Source: Mycogone perniciosa (taxonomy: Eukaryota; Ascomycota; Sordariomycetes; Hypocreales; Hypocreaceae). Taken from it: a stretch of 64,000 nucleotides of DNA. The notes beneath the pieces are model-generated. The model searched no databases, had not been told where the DNA came from, and was given only the letters and a program-made list of their open reading frames with translations. The stretch is from contig JAOALB010000159.1 of NCBI GenBank assembly GCA_025331125.1, positions 53,348 through 117,347 of the forward strand, written 5' to 3'. Of the stretch, positions 1 through 11,235 are shown piece after piece. The first letter of the stretch is position 1, and each line of letters starts with the position of its first letter. The position numbers were made by a program, and so were the translations under genes.

Positions 1-1948
1 GAGCGCCGGCGCTATCGAAGGGCTTTCCTTGTCTGGACGAACCTATTAGAGCCTTCGCTCCGGAGACGCATCGACGACTTCCCTGGAGTGCGACAACTGC
101 GCGCAGCTTCCAAGACTCTCTTTGTGGACTTTTATCCTCGGGAATCTCACCTTGTGACGTTTCGGGATCCATGGAGTTTTCCGATGCTGTTCCATCCAGG
201 ATGCAACGCACTGGTTCCCAAACATATGCAGACTCTTGCACAAAGGGTACGTGTTGGGCTCTCATGTTCTGCAGTGATACAGGAAAATATTGATTTAGAT
301 GAGATAGATTGCGGGTGTTTGCATCACGTTGGGAGAGTACCCAAAAGTGCGATACTATCGGCCAAGAGGTGCCATGCACGAAGCTTCCGTGATGTGTACG
401 CATCTGGCGAGATTTGTGCAGGAGGAGCTGGATGGATATGCCCAATGGGACCCCAACTTTCCACCGCCATCAACCAGACCACAGTCGACATTGGTCATCA
501 CGGACCGATCAATGGATATCATGGCACCTCTGGTGCACGAGTTCACCTACCAGGCCATGGCGCACGACCTCCTACCCATCAAGGACGGCGATAAGGTGAC
601 CTTCAACACCACCGTCAACGAAGGCCCGGACGCGCAAGAAAAGGACATGGAGCTGGCCGAAAAGGACAAGATCTGGGTTGACAATAGGCATCGCCATATG
701 AAGGACACAATCGACAAGCTCATGGGGGATTTCCAAAAGTTCATTGATCAAAACCCTCATTTCACAAGAGAAAACGCCGACACCACGAGTTTGAGTGCTA
801 TCAGGGACATGATGGCCGGCTTACCGCAGTTCCAAGAGATGAAGGAGGCTTATTCATTACATCTCACCATGGCTCAAGAGTGTATGAATATTTTCCAGCG
901 CAATAAACTGTCAGACGCTGCATCGGTGGAGCAGAGCTTGGCCACGGGACTCGATGAGGATTATAAGAAACCGAAAAATATTCTGGACTCTGTGGTGCGC
1001 CTATTGGATGATGAGGCTATTATGCCATCCGATCGACTACGTCTTATCATCATGTACGCCCTTTATCGTGACGGCGTCATCCTGGAGGATATCAAGAAGC
1101 TACTGATGCATTCATCTCTGCCGCCCCAAGATGCCGAAGTGGTGGCTAATTTTGAGCATCTGGGTGGAAGGACTACCCGTGCACTGAAGGAAGCACATCA
1201 ACCCGTTCCCCCCCTGTTCCCAAATGATCAAAGGAATGCACAGGCCAGTGAAGAATATACCCTCTCGCGTTTCGAACCTGTCCTGAAACAGGTGCTTGAA
1301 GCGGTAACCAAGGGAACTTTGGATCAAACGGTGTTTCCTTATGTCAAGCCACCACTTGATCCTAACGAAGACATGCTTGCAGCTCAAGCGGGCTCGCTGC
1401 GAGCTGGTCGACCGAATTGGGCTGCTGCCGGCCGCCGGCCACAAGAAAACCGTCAGCGGCTAATTGTCTTCATGGCAGGAGGCGCAACGTACAGTGAGAG
1501 CCGTGTCTGCTACGACGTTGGCAAGGAGCGAAGTCGTGATATCGTCCTCACAACCACTCATATGCTCACGCCGCAGCTCTTTGTTCGCCAGGTAGGAGAC
1601 CTCAGCCGTGACAAGCGACAACTTGATCTTCCCGCGGACAGACCGAAGCGTGCACCAGCGCATCTTTTCGAACGACCAGCACCACCACCCCAGGCACGAC
1701 CGCCGCCAGGGCAGCCAATGGGTGGTGGGCCTCGGCCAGGCGGAGCCCCTGGTCAAGTTCCCGGCCGACCACAGCCAGGCAGACCCGGCATGGCAGCACC
1801 ACCCACAGCGCCTCCGACACAAGCCATGGCCAATATGCACCTCAACTCGAACCAGTCGAGACCAAGAACTGGAAATAGCTCACACCTAGATGATGGGAAG
1901 CCTCAGAAGGAGAAGAAGCGGAGGAATTTCTTGGGTATGAAGAAGTAG
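1..1948 (+). CDS. sec1: Sec1/Munc18 family protein (SEC1), 5' end outside window
   Basis: SM protein that binds syntaxin/SNARE complexes and promotes exocytic fusion at the plasma membrane. The reading frame is open from base 1. One intron is seen at 247-307 (GTACGT...TAG, phase 0); the second exon runs 308-1948. About 628 residues are visible; family members are about 700 aa, so only the N-terminal part is missing. Diagnostic stretches are LGEYPKVRYYRP just after the intron, LVITDRSMDIMAPLVHE (domain 2), the helical domain 3a around KNILDSVVRLLDDEAIMPSDRLR, and GGATYSESRVCYDV near the end of the SM fold. A Pro/Gly-rich tail of about 100 residues and a basic end (KKKRRNFLGMKK) follow, typical of filamentous-fungal Sec1. 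It is convergent with exonuclease V. Sec1 is preferred to Vps33, Vps45 or Sly1 because of the domain-2 motif and Pro-rich tail. Confidence 0.93.
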
Positions 1949-2462
1949 GGTTCTCTCCGGGAAAGGTCCTCAAGCTTGGGGAAGACCGGCCAGGATAAGC
2001 GACGACACCACGGCCATAAATAGCCACAGGGGTTTGAAGTAAAGCGACACCCCCGGTTTTGCTGGCTGGAGGCGTCTTGGGGACTGTCAAGTTTTGGGTA
2101 CTCGGAGCACTGTTTTGAAGCGCAGCGTTGAGATGCTGTCCGCCGCGGTCATAGTTTTAGATAGGGGAAGAATGGACGGTTGATGTTTTAATATCGAAAG
2201 AAAGCAAGCAAGCAGGGCAGGTGTCTTGGAAAATAGACCTTTAGGAGTTGAGAACTCGAGGCAACTGTTTTTCCCGAGTTCATATTTAGTTGCAGAGATA
2301 GTTCGCCGCATCGAATAATAATATCCAGTTTTTACAACCGCCGAATACCTAGTAATACCTTTGTATGCTTCGTGTACTCCATGGCATTCACGCCCGATGC
2401 AAAAGAAATGTCCATTCATCATCATACCCTCGTGACTTCGTCAGTGTTTCATAAAGATATCA
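1949..2462. other. convergent intergenic, 514 bp
   Basis: Shared 3' flank of SEC1 (+) and exonuclease V (-). It should hold both 3' UTRs. I see no gene or repeat. Confidence 0.6.
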
Positions 2463-4171
2463 TCACACTCTCCCAGAAGCACCACGTCTTGCCTCCCTAA
2501 CTCTCTCATTCGCCTTCCTCACGCGCTGTTGATCCATATCCCTGCGCCATGTACAACTCTCCGCAAACTCACACGTGCGACACTTGAAGGCTTCTTCAAT
2601 ATCCACGCCAAAGGCTTTGCGCTCGCCGCGCCACCAGTGCATGTACTTGGACAAGTAGCCGTCGAGAATCTGGCGCGACACGGGAAAGTTGTGCGTGCCG
2701 AGGTCGCGGCCGTCGTCGCGGTAGATGTACTGCACGCGCAACATATGCCCTAGGGATGAGGCGCCAAGGGGGAATGTGAGGTTGATTTCGGCCCTGACGA
2801 GGGAGACGAGTTCGCGCAGCGTGCCGTATTTGAGGAGATCGGGGGCGCCGGGGGAGGAGGAGCGAGGTTCGGCTATGACGGTGTCGGTGTCTTTTGCTTT
2901 GCCTTTGTTTGCATGTGCATCCCGTTCGTCGGAACTGGTGGGGGTGTCGAAGAAGATCTCATCGTGAAGTTCTCCGATTTGGGACATGAAGGAGTCGGAG
3001 AAGCGCTCATCGGCATCGAGCCCGTAGCGCCGAAACATCTTGAAGTAGTCAAGGTCCCCAGCGGCCATATCGGATAAGAAGCGGTGATATAGCAGAAGTT
3101 GATACTTTGCTGGGCGCAGCAATGCCGCCGAGATGGAGCCCAACGACCCGCGAGTCTTGACATCGGTTAGATATACCTTGGGAGAGTCGCTGCCTGCGGA
3201 TTTCTTCGGCGGGAAGTAGTCCGCAAGCGAGGCTTGATGTAGGTTCGACTTGGATCCCTGACTAGAGAGCTCTTCCTCAAACTCTGGGTCTGGATTCTCG
3301 AAGCTCAGACTGTCGATGACGCCGTTGACTAGGTTGCCGTCGACCATGCCCCAGACCTCCAACTCGCGCGTCAAGCCTATATCTCGAAGCGTCCTCAGTC
3401 CTTGAACAAAATTCCAGAGCTTCAAGCCAAAGGCATCTTCTTTGCTTAGAATTTCAATTTTCACAGTCGTCGGATACACTTCCTCTTCCAACTTCTGGTG
3501 GATCTTGGAGCCTTGTCGCATCGCAGCGGTCCGGGTTCTTCGCCCGCCAGGCAGTCTGGTGAGGGTATACCAGTATTGTAATTCGCACCACGCGCCGGAG
3601 GTGAGGTCGCTGACGGTAAGTGGTTTTTTGGGGTACGATCGAAACCTCTGGAGCGGGGAGCGACCGTCGTCGTATGGGTCGAGTTCATCATCTTCGTCGA
3701 TGGATTCGGTAGGTTGCAATGGTTCGGATTTGAGATCTTGTAAAGCGAGAGTTACTGGAGAGTCCTTCGGTCAGCCAGGTTCGTGGTGAGGGATTCGTAC
3801 ATCCAATACTTGCAATCTGGGTATGTGACGTCTTCGTCGAGTGACACAGGTGATGGTAGCGAACGAGGCCAGTCCTCCTGTCTGGAAGCAATGGTGGACG
3901 CTCCTCTGTTAAAATTTATGGTGTTTCCATTATCGAGACGAGTATATGTATGTGTATAGCCAGTTACAGTCGACGCATCGTCGCCAAAGAGGCTCTCGGT
4001 TGTATCTGAAACGGAGGATATCACCGTGCGACTGTCGGATCTATCAGATAGCGGGATGCTTTGGCGGGGAACAGCATTGTTGGCAGCAAGTTGGAGCAAA
4101 ACCTCTTCGTCGTCTGTTGAAAAGTCGTAGCCGAATTCGCTGTCGCTGTCTTGTGTCGCAGAGGTGATCAT
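2463..4171 (-). CDS. EXO5: Exonuclease V (EXO5/DEM1), Fe-S single-strand nuclease
   Basis: Single-strand DNA exonuclease with an iron-sulphur cluster; the yeast member acts in mitochondrial genome maintenance and the human one in the nucleus. Exon 1 is 3814-4171 and exon 2 is 2463-3754, giving 549 aa. The acidic, Ser-rich N-terminal 120 residues look disordered. The conserved core begins at PLQRFRSYPKKPLTVSDL. Cluster cysteines are visible: Cys176 in GAWCELQYWY and Cys511, 514 and 520 in FKCRTCEFAESCTW. The catalytic core includes QGSKIHQKLE and the LTDVKTRG motif (PD-(D/E)xK nuclease). The 59-bp intron (3755-3813) only joins the frames with the family-like YPDL context if a GC donor (GCAAGT) is used; the branch site CTGAC and acceptor CCAG are good. 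GT donors nearby give the wrong phase. Confidence 0.92.
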
Positions 4172-5041
4172 GACTGGCGCAGCGCAGCAATAGATTCATG
4201 AGAGTTTGTATCCGTCAGAAATGCGAAGCGCTGCGGGGAGATTCGAGGTTCGCGAGAGAGACACGCAGTCACGTGGATCCCAGGCACCCCCCCTCCCCCC
4301 TGTATTAGCTAGAGATATTCAAGCTTCAAAATGTCCGCAAAGCATTCCACTTCTGGGCTCGTGATGAAACGTCAGACTCAGCCGCAGTCACTGGCCAGGA
4401 ACCATCTCCAGGCAACCCTAAAATAACAACACGTTTCAGCCCGTCCAGTCAGTTTGCAGATACGAGAGTCATTCATAGTCAGGACGCCATCTACCAGCCA
4501 CGTAACGAGACATCCATCTTCCTTCCTTCGTGGTTGGTCAATCTCTTCAATAAGTCAATCCAATAGGATAATAGACAACTACAGATAGTGACCAAGTTTG
4601 TGACGACTGGCAAATATCTCATCACATGTCATGGTGCCTGGTGCCTGGTGTCTGCCAGGGGCAGGGCTTTGGCTCGGCTGCCTAACGCCATCAATGACTT
4701 TGGGAACGAATCCAGAGTCTCAATCCTGTTGCCTCGTAACCTGGAAGACATATTATCAACCAACCCATCATTTCGGCGCAGTCATCTGCCGTTTTGAAAC
4801 CTGCGCCAGATCAACTAGTTTCGTTCTACCGTTCTTGACCCCGGTCCTCAGGCGGCTCTCGTATTTCCCTACCCTCTTTTTGGATCGTGGCTTGGTCCGC
4901 CAGCCTCCGTTCCCCGACACTTGTGAAGGCAGCAATGTAATACAAATTTAATGAGTCGGCCCAAATCCCCAATCTCAATACTTCGTACTCCCACAGACAC
5001 TCCATATTACGTGTAAATCTACGGAGCAGGAAGCAGCCTCG
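4172..5041. other. divergent intergenic, 870 bp
   Basis: Upstream of exonuclease V (-) and the small F-box gene (+), so both promoters should lie here. A C-rich stretch sits at 4287-4301. Only short open frames are present and I support none of them. Confidence 0.5.
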
Positions 5042-5716
5042 ATGCCGTCATCCTCGGCTCCCCGCAGACTCCGGTCCATGAGCCCCACTGCATCCCGGCA
5101 CCGGCCCGGCCCTGAATCCAAGAGCGGTTGCGGGGCCGAACCGGAAACCCGTGTACAGTCTCGGGCACCCAAAGCTACTCTTCTCTCATTGCCTATCGAG
5201 ATACATCTGGCTGTTTCCGAGATGCTCATGTACCCCGATGCCCTGTCTCTCAAATACACCAACCGGTACTTCCACAGCCTGGTCGACACGGGAGTCAACC
5301 TTAAGGTCGAGTGGCTGGTAGAACGCCGGCGACTTCACCTGGAATGCCCAAACTCTAAGCGATGTGATTTGGGAACCGACTTGCGATTCTGCAGGGGCAG
5401 TGTAGCGTAAGTAATCTAGATCGCGTTGTCATATTCTCTTTGACAATCGATGCCTGTGACACGGAGCTGACGGCGAAGCAGCTTGTTGATGAAACGGCGG
5501 CGAGAGCACATCGAGTGCGAGTCCCGACCAGGCTTAGGCTGCATCATATACGACACACCGACATGCCCGAATCGTAGAAAAGGGATGAAAGCTTGGAGAC
5601 GCTGGCTCGAGACAAAGCTCACTATTGAAGTGCGGTGGGTGTTACTTGCTTTGGTTGCGGTGCTGTGTAGCTGGCTCTACACACTGTTACTCGCCCGAAA
5701 GGATCTTGAAGTTTGA
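5042..5716 (+). CDS. Small F-box-like protein with C-terminal membrane segment
   Basis: Exon 1 is 5042-5406 and exon 2 is 5482-5716, joined by a GTAAGT...CAG intron of 75 bp in phase 2; 199 aa. After a basic, disordered N-terminus of about 45 residues comes an F-box-like motif, LLSLPIEIHLAVSEMLMYPD, followed by ALSLKYTNRYFHSLVDTGV. A Cys/His-containing region spans the splice junction (HLECPNSKRC ... HIECESRPGLGC ... TPTC). The end is one hydrophobic segment, WVLLALVAVLCSWLYTLLL, so it is probably tail-anchored. F-box proteins recruit substrates to SCF ubiquitin ligases; membrane anchoring would place this at an organelle surface, which is inference. The layout resembles a widespread family of small fungal F-box-like proteins of unknown target. 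Confidence 0.8.
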
Positions 5717-6072
5717 GCAACAGGCGTTTTATGAAGTACTACGCGGTGGCATTAATTTCTAATCTTTAATCATGCTGTATATGAAGGGAATGGATTGAAT
5801 GGGTCTAGTTGACCGTATCTTGATGAGCTGGGACAACAGACTTAATTGAAGTGTGAGGATTTTTATATATTCCAAGGACGATGAATACCTCCTAATAGAT
5901 ATAGGCATGTAAATTATAGTCAAAACTCAACATCTTTGTTCCTCCAGCACTTCGTGCTTACAACTGCCTTGAGGCTCAGGCCAAAATCTCGAATCATGTC
6001 TCTCAAACCTCCCCCCAAATAACACACTTCTTAATCCATTTCCGCTCCAAGACCTCCGCTGCTTCCATGCCC
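5717..6072. other. convergent intergenic, 356 bp
   Basis: 3' flanks of the F-box gene (+) and the unknown gene (-). AT-rich in its first half. No gene seen. Confidence 0.5.
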
Positions 6073-7223
6073 TCAATCCCAAAACACGTGCCCCCATTTC
6101 TCCTCCAGGACATATTGGCCAACAAGGTTGCCGCAAGCTCCCTTCCATAGCAATAACCATGCCATAGCTGAATACCACTTTTCCTCGGGAGGGTATGATC
6201 GCGAATAGTGGAGAATCATGTCGACCTTCCATCTCATCTCGCTCCGTCGGGACATACAGTCGTTCTTCATCCTCGATATCGCAGGGGTATTAAGGCACAA
6301 ACAACGTCTGTTGTCGTCCACATCATGTGGGAGAAGAGTAAACAGATAGCGGCCAGTTAGATGTTCTGGCGAAAAGTTGACATGCCTTGGAAGTCCTCAA
6401 AAGGTGTAAGTCTCAATTTTCGCATCTCTAGGACCAGCCTACACCTCAAACTGGTACCAGAATTCTGTATCAGAAATCCCACGTCAGTCACAAAAGTTAA
6501 AAGGGCCAGATGAGGCACTGTACCATCGTAGGCTATCTGTCCTTTCCTGATGGCTAATTTGGCATTCCTCAGATCCCATCGTCCAGCTTTAATATGTTTC
6601 TGAGTGTCGATGACTGTATCGTAGGCATTGGGATATGCACTAAGGAATCGCAACCGGTGTTTTCCAGCCCTGTAGGAAACGTAAATAAGCCATGAAATCT
6701 CTGGTTTGGGTAGGACTATGGCTGGTTGATTTCTCTGGCAACAAACGTACTCTATAGCCTTCCTGGCCCAATATATTGCCAGTTCTAAACCATGTACGAA
6801 CTCCATCGGCGTTGGGTCTGTTCTAGTTCCTTTGGAACGGCCTAGAAAGTTATCCCTGGCTTTCACTTGAGAACAATTCACGCGCCTGTAAGCATGGTAA
6901 TCTTCTTCCATTTTGGGGGACCATTTCATCTTTCTGTATGTAGTCGGATCAAGCTTCCGAGTGCGCTGTTCAAGACTCCGAGCATCTCCCTCTAGATCAC
7001 GGATTTGTGCACTCAGCTCCAAGAGTGTCTTGAGCGACGATTCAATGGCTTCAGTGACCTGGAAGAAGTCATAAATCAGCACAAATAGTTGTGAGTAATA
7101 TTGGGAAGAATGGGTGTGGCTTACGGCAGGCGGATTCCATCCGTTGGTGAAGCTATCCTGAAAGGGATACCACTTCTGACGTTTTCCTTTCATAATGTCA
7201 AGTGTCAATGTAAGTAAGTGCAT
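6073..7223 (-). CDS. Unknown fungal protein, three exons
   Basis: I do not recognise the family. Proposed exons: 7125-7223, 6458-7058 and 6073-6395, giving about 340 aa. Intron 7059-7124 (GTAAGC...CCAG) is 66 bp with no stop, so it could be read through. Intron 6396-6457 (GTACCA...CTTAC...GAG) is inferred: without it the protein stops at 6357, whereas with it a convincing frame continues (HVNFSPEHL, RYLFTLLPHD, KWGHVFWD). An alternative donor (GTGTAG) with acceptor CCAAG at 6391 would give nearly the same product. The protein is rich in Arg/Lys/Trp, has a heptad-like stretch near residues 40-80, and has no signal peptide or membrane segment. The C-terminal half is Trp-rich (MAWLLLWKGACG). Start ATG at 7223; a second ATG is ten codons in. 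Confidence 0.55.
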
Positions 7224-8781
7224 CTACAGAACAGAAATTGAAGAGTAAGATTCAGCTATATATACTAAAATAAAGAAGCAACAAACATCGATAGCAAACC
7301 AGGCTCATCGTGCTGTCAGAAGAAATGGACAAAGAAGAGACAGTGGGATTGACGTTCAGCGACCAAGGTAATGATGCCAATAAGGTAAAATCTCTTCACT
7401 TGGACCCCTCAAGTCTCGATAACCACCTTGGATTCGATGGTTACCTAGATCTTGATCAAATAGATCATTCACGCTTTGGCTGGGTGTCCAACCACGGCCA
7501 CACCCTGTGCAAGTGTTCGGGCATTGATGTTTGCCCGCAAACCTTTCGAACAATCGATTGACAATTGTGTTTATTACCATGATTCAATATCATTTGAACA
7601 GCCAGTAGATAAATAAACTATTAGGAAGAATGGGTCCAGGAGAAGTGACTAGGTTTCCAGAGTCGGACCACGACTGCAAGCGGCGAGACGTTTCCGATGT
7701 CTCAACATCGCCTTTCAATGAAATCCGTGTCACTTTCGGTGATGGAAATGGCGCGATGGAGGGTTAAGGTCAAACATTTAGCAGAAATGACAGCACAAGG
7801 AGGGAGTTGGTCAATCTCAGCGGCATACAAAGTGCTGGGGAGTCTTTCAAGTCTAGACAAATGGTGATTGTCTGAGTGCTGAAAATGGTCAAGATGGACG
7901 AAATAGTTGGATCATATCCAACTGATGACAAGATATATTAGTATATTAAATCACACCTCACTTGCCTCCCTGCGAGGCACACCATCTTCATGTTGAACCT
8001 CTCAGCTCTACCCCTCGCAATCTAGTTCAGCTCGTTTCGTTTTACACACTATTCTAAACTGCCCGTCGTGCTTATTCCGCTTATCAATAAGGACGGGGAA
8101 GAACTTGCCTCCCCTACTTCTGGCCTCGATGCATGTAAACACTCATGAGGATCAAGCAAGAAGTTACGAAAATCTCGTACAACTCAATTCATCTGTAGAG
8201 TCACTATTCGACATCGTATTCTCTCCATGCTGTACCGTATCTTCAAGCTTTCTTCCCTTAACCTCACGGAAAGTTTGTCGACATGGTGAATCATCATTCG
8301 CCCCGGTTCCATTGAAGATGCCGTGGACTAGCACATGTTCAACTTCATCATCATGAGTGAACCGAATGCTTCCATCACCGTGTGTTTGCCCCTTGGTCTA
8401 CGAGAGGTCATTTGTCACATTCACTTCAGTCATAGAATAGCAACATCCACAACATGCCATTTCATTTTTTTCATCGTCGTCATTATATCTCCTCTTCCCC
8501 TCATACCGTCTCTCGATTGTGCTTGGTTAATCCTTACCCTTACTGCAGAAGTCCTCTTTGTAAGCATTTCCAGGATAAGCCGTGTTACATGAGTTCCCGT
8601 TCTCCTCCAAAACAAAATGGCTTTTCATCACCCTTCACGCAAGGCAAGCAGCCCTCCAAAAACAGCTCCCACAAAAGGCTCAACGAGTAAGGGTAGGTAA
8701 TTTCGAGTACAAAGTTGCAAGAAGACAAAATCAGGCTCTTGCGTTCCCAATTCATGTTTCCAGTTTCAATTCATGTGGCAT
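7224..8781. other. intergenic, 1558 bp
   Basis: Upstream of the unknown gene (-) and downstream of the 4E-T-like gene (-). An 83-codon plus-strand frame at 7310-7561 and several short frames at 8105-8690 show no recognisable motif. I support no gene here. Confidence 0.45.
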
Positions 8782-11235
8782 CTACGGTCGACCGAAAGCC
8801 GCACCGCGACCATTTCCAGTAGGGGGCATACCGCGGCTTTCAAACGGGGAGCCGCCAAAGGCGTGCGAATCTGGCAGGCCGGGTGGTCCATTGAATCCAC
8901 CCAAACCATGAGGCATAAAGCCATGGGGTGGGCCGGTGAAGAAGCCAGGAGGAGGCGGAGGCATGTTGCGTGGGGGCATGCCACCAGCTAGAGCATCAGG
9001 AGGTGGCATCCCTCCAGGTGGGAAATTAGGTGGAAACATATGCGGCATTGGAATATTCCGGTTCAAGTTTGCCAGTCCAGGTGGAGGCATCATCGGGCCA
9101 CGCTGTTGCGGAGGTGGCATTTGACCTCCACTCGTCATCCAGCTAGGCGGCATCTGCTCCAGCCCCGGGGGTGGTGGCGGTCGCTGCAGAATCTGCGTAG
9201 GTTGAGTTGGGCGAGGGTCTCGCTCAGCGTTGTGGAATGCATCCTCCAGGATGGGGAAGCCGGGAGGTGGCTGTGGGCGCATCTGGCGTTGCGACGGTCT
9301 GTTATCCCTCGGCGAGAAGTCCGGCTCACGGTCATTGAGCGGTGGCAACTGGGTTGGTTTCTGGGGCTGTGGCTGGGACTGAGCCATGCGTAGTATGTCT
9401 TGGCGTTGGACATCTGGCCCTGCTCTCATCAGATTCATCAAGAACTCAGTGTTGCTATTGTTGCGTGCTTGGTCGGGTCGGCCCGTGCCCTGACTGGATA
9501 CGCGTTGGTGGTGTCCTACGAGATCCTGGAGAAGCTGCTCAGGCCGTGCAGACTGTTGCTGTGGTCGAGGAGCAAGGATTTCTTGGACATGGTGAGGTGG
9601 CGGCCGCCCCAACGGGCCATCCCGACGTTCTCCGTATTGGAATGATTCAGGTGAAGGCAAATTGCTCTTCTTGCTGGCGTCGGCTGGGTTGATCTGGGGT
9701 GGAGCTGCAAATGCTGATGATCCGGGAGGCGTGGCGCTCATACTCTGTTTCTGCAATTTCGCAAGAAGCTGCTGGAAAGCCTGCCTCTCCTCTTCGGGAG
9801 GAGGGGCATGACCCCCAACAAGAGCCGGTCCAGGGGAGACGTACTGGCCGTTTGGCGGGACGCTGATGGGTTGCTCCGACCGGGGCCGTGCTTCCTCTTG
9901 AGGTTGGCTGAAGAAGGACGTGAATCTTGAGGATTTTCCGACATTCTTCGGCCTAGCAGGTGTCTCGGTCTGGTCAACAGAAGGCGAAGTAGCCTCAAGA
10001 GTCGATTTAGCGCCGAAGGCAAGAAAGAACTTGTCGGGAGCAGACTCCACGGTAGGAGTAGGCTGCACTGATGATTTCTCAGCTTCGACGACTGGCTCAG
10101 CAGCCACAGATGTGACCAGCCTCTCAGGAGTGGTGCCATTGCCCTTGGCTTTCTTCATCTGTTCCATCCATTTCTGGAAGTCTTGTTGCGTGTGGGCCTC
10201 GCGATTCGCTTCGGCGGGCTCATCAAACCACTCAGGTTCCCGCTCAATGCGTTGCTCGCGATCACGGCCCCAGCGCCTGTCTGTTGTCGACCTTGTATTT
10301 CCACGATCATCAACAGCTTCCGCGGCCGTGTCTCGGGCCCTCCAGCTCCTTGTTCGATCACGTTCTTTCTTCTCTGGTGCAGAAGGAGGAGGAGGAGGAG
10401 CATCGTTTCCTTCGGTTCTGTGCCATGACTCAAGCTTGCTCCGATTCAGTCCGTTACGCGGCCGACCATCATTGTCGACACCGTCTCTCTCCCTCGCAAA
10501 AGTGTCAAAGGGTCTTGTTGGGCGATCACGAGTGGCATCGCGGTCGTTTTCTCGCAATGGCTTCTTCTCGTTTTGGAAATTGCCGCCCATTCGACCATGG
10601 AAGCGCTCAGCACCTTCAGCGCCAAAACTCTTGCGGGGTTTTACGGTGCTCCAGCCGTCGTTGTCCAAATCGCTGTCCCCGCGGCGACGGAGGGGATTCC
10701 CTCTGGTCTCGCGCAAACGGTCTGTATCTGCTTCACCATTCCGAGTTCGAATGTTGAAGCGTCCTGGTGAATCGGCGTCCTTGAACGTCTTGTCATTTTC
10801 TATTGTCTTGGTGCCTCGGCCGGACGACGCGAAAGCCATTCGAGGTGGCGCAAACACAATGTCTTCAGGGTCTTGATTCCATTGAGTACAGGTTAGCGCG
10901 GGGACACATTTGAACAGGTAGTTACGTGGAGGGACAGACTTGTGCTATTTCGCGAGAGATGATTGATGCCGGGGCGACGGTTGGTTTGGTCTAGAAGCGG
11001 GTTGTCGATGGATCGAGGTCGATCGCCAATTGATTTATTCTGAGCACGAATCTGCTCGGGAGGCGCGCTACAGTAGGTAAAGTTAGCAAAAGAGGCCAAG
11101 TTGCAGAAGCAGAGGTAAGAAGCAGAGGCTAACTTACCCCATCCAATCCTCGGCAGGAGGAAGCTTCTCTGGTTTGGTACATAGCGGCGACTCCCTTAGG
11201 AAGAGCAAATGCTCTGCAGTGTATCGAATGGCCAT
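8782..11235 (-). CDS. eIF4E-binding, 4E-T-like protein
   Basis: Predicted translational repressor or P-body protein that docks on eIF4E. Exons: 11138-11235, 10940-11067 and 8782-10871; 771 aa. The start is set by the first exon, MAIRYTAEHLLFLRESP, which carries a perfect YxxxxL-phi eIF4E-binding motif (YTAEHLL) followed by the LRxSP run typical of this family. Intron 11069-11137 uses GTAAGT...TAG. Intron 10872-10939 has a weak GTCTGT donor, but its phase is right and it gives NPEDIVFAPP at the join. The rest is low-complexity: Arg/Asp/Gly-rich (residues 80-220) with DREQRIEREPEWFDEP, which resembles the 4E-T family core, then a Gln/Pro-rich middle and a Pro/Met/Gly-rich C-terminus. No folded domain is evident. 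Cytoplasmic. Confidence 0.82.

Noticed and set aside
7310..7561. 83-codon plus-strand frame with acidic, Asp-rich text
   Set aside because: No homologue recalled and no splice continuation found; could be real but is not supported.
9920..10876. 318-codon plus-strand frame
   Set aside because: Antisense shadow of the Arg/Ser-rich 4E-T-like gene; its Ser/Arg-rich text mirrors the biased composition of the real gene.
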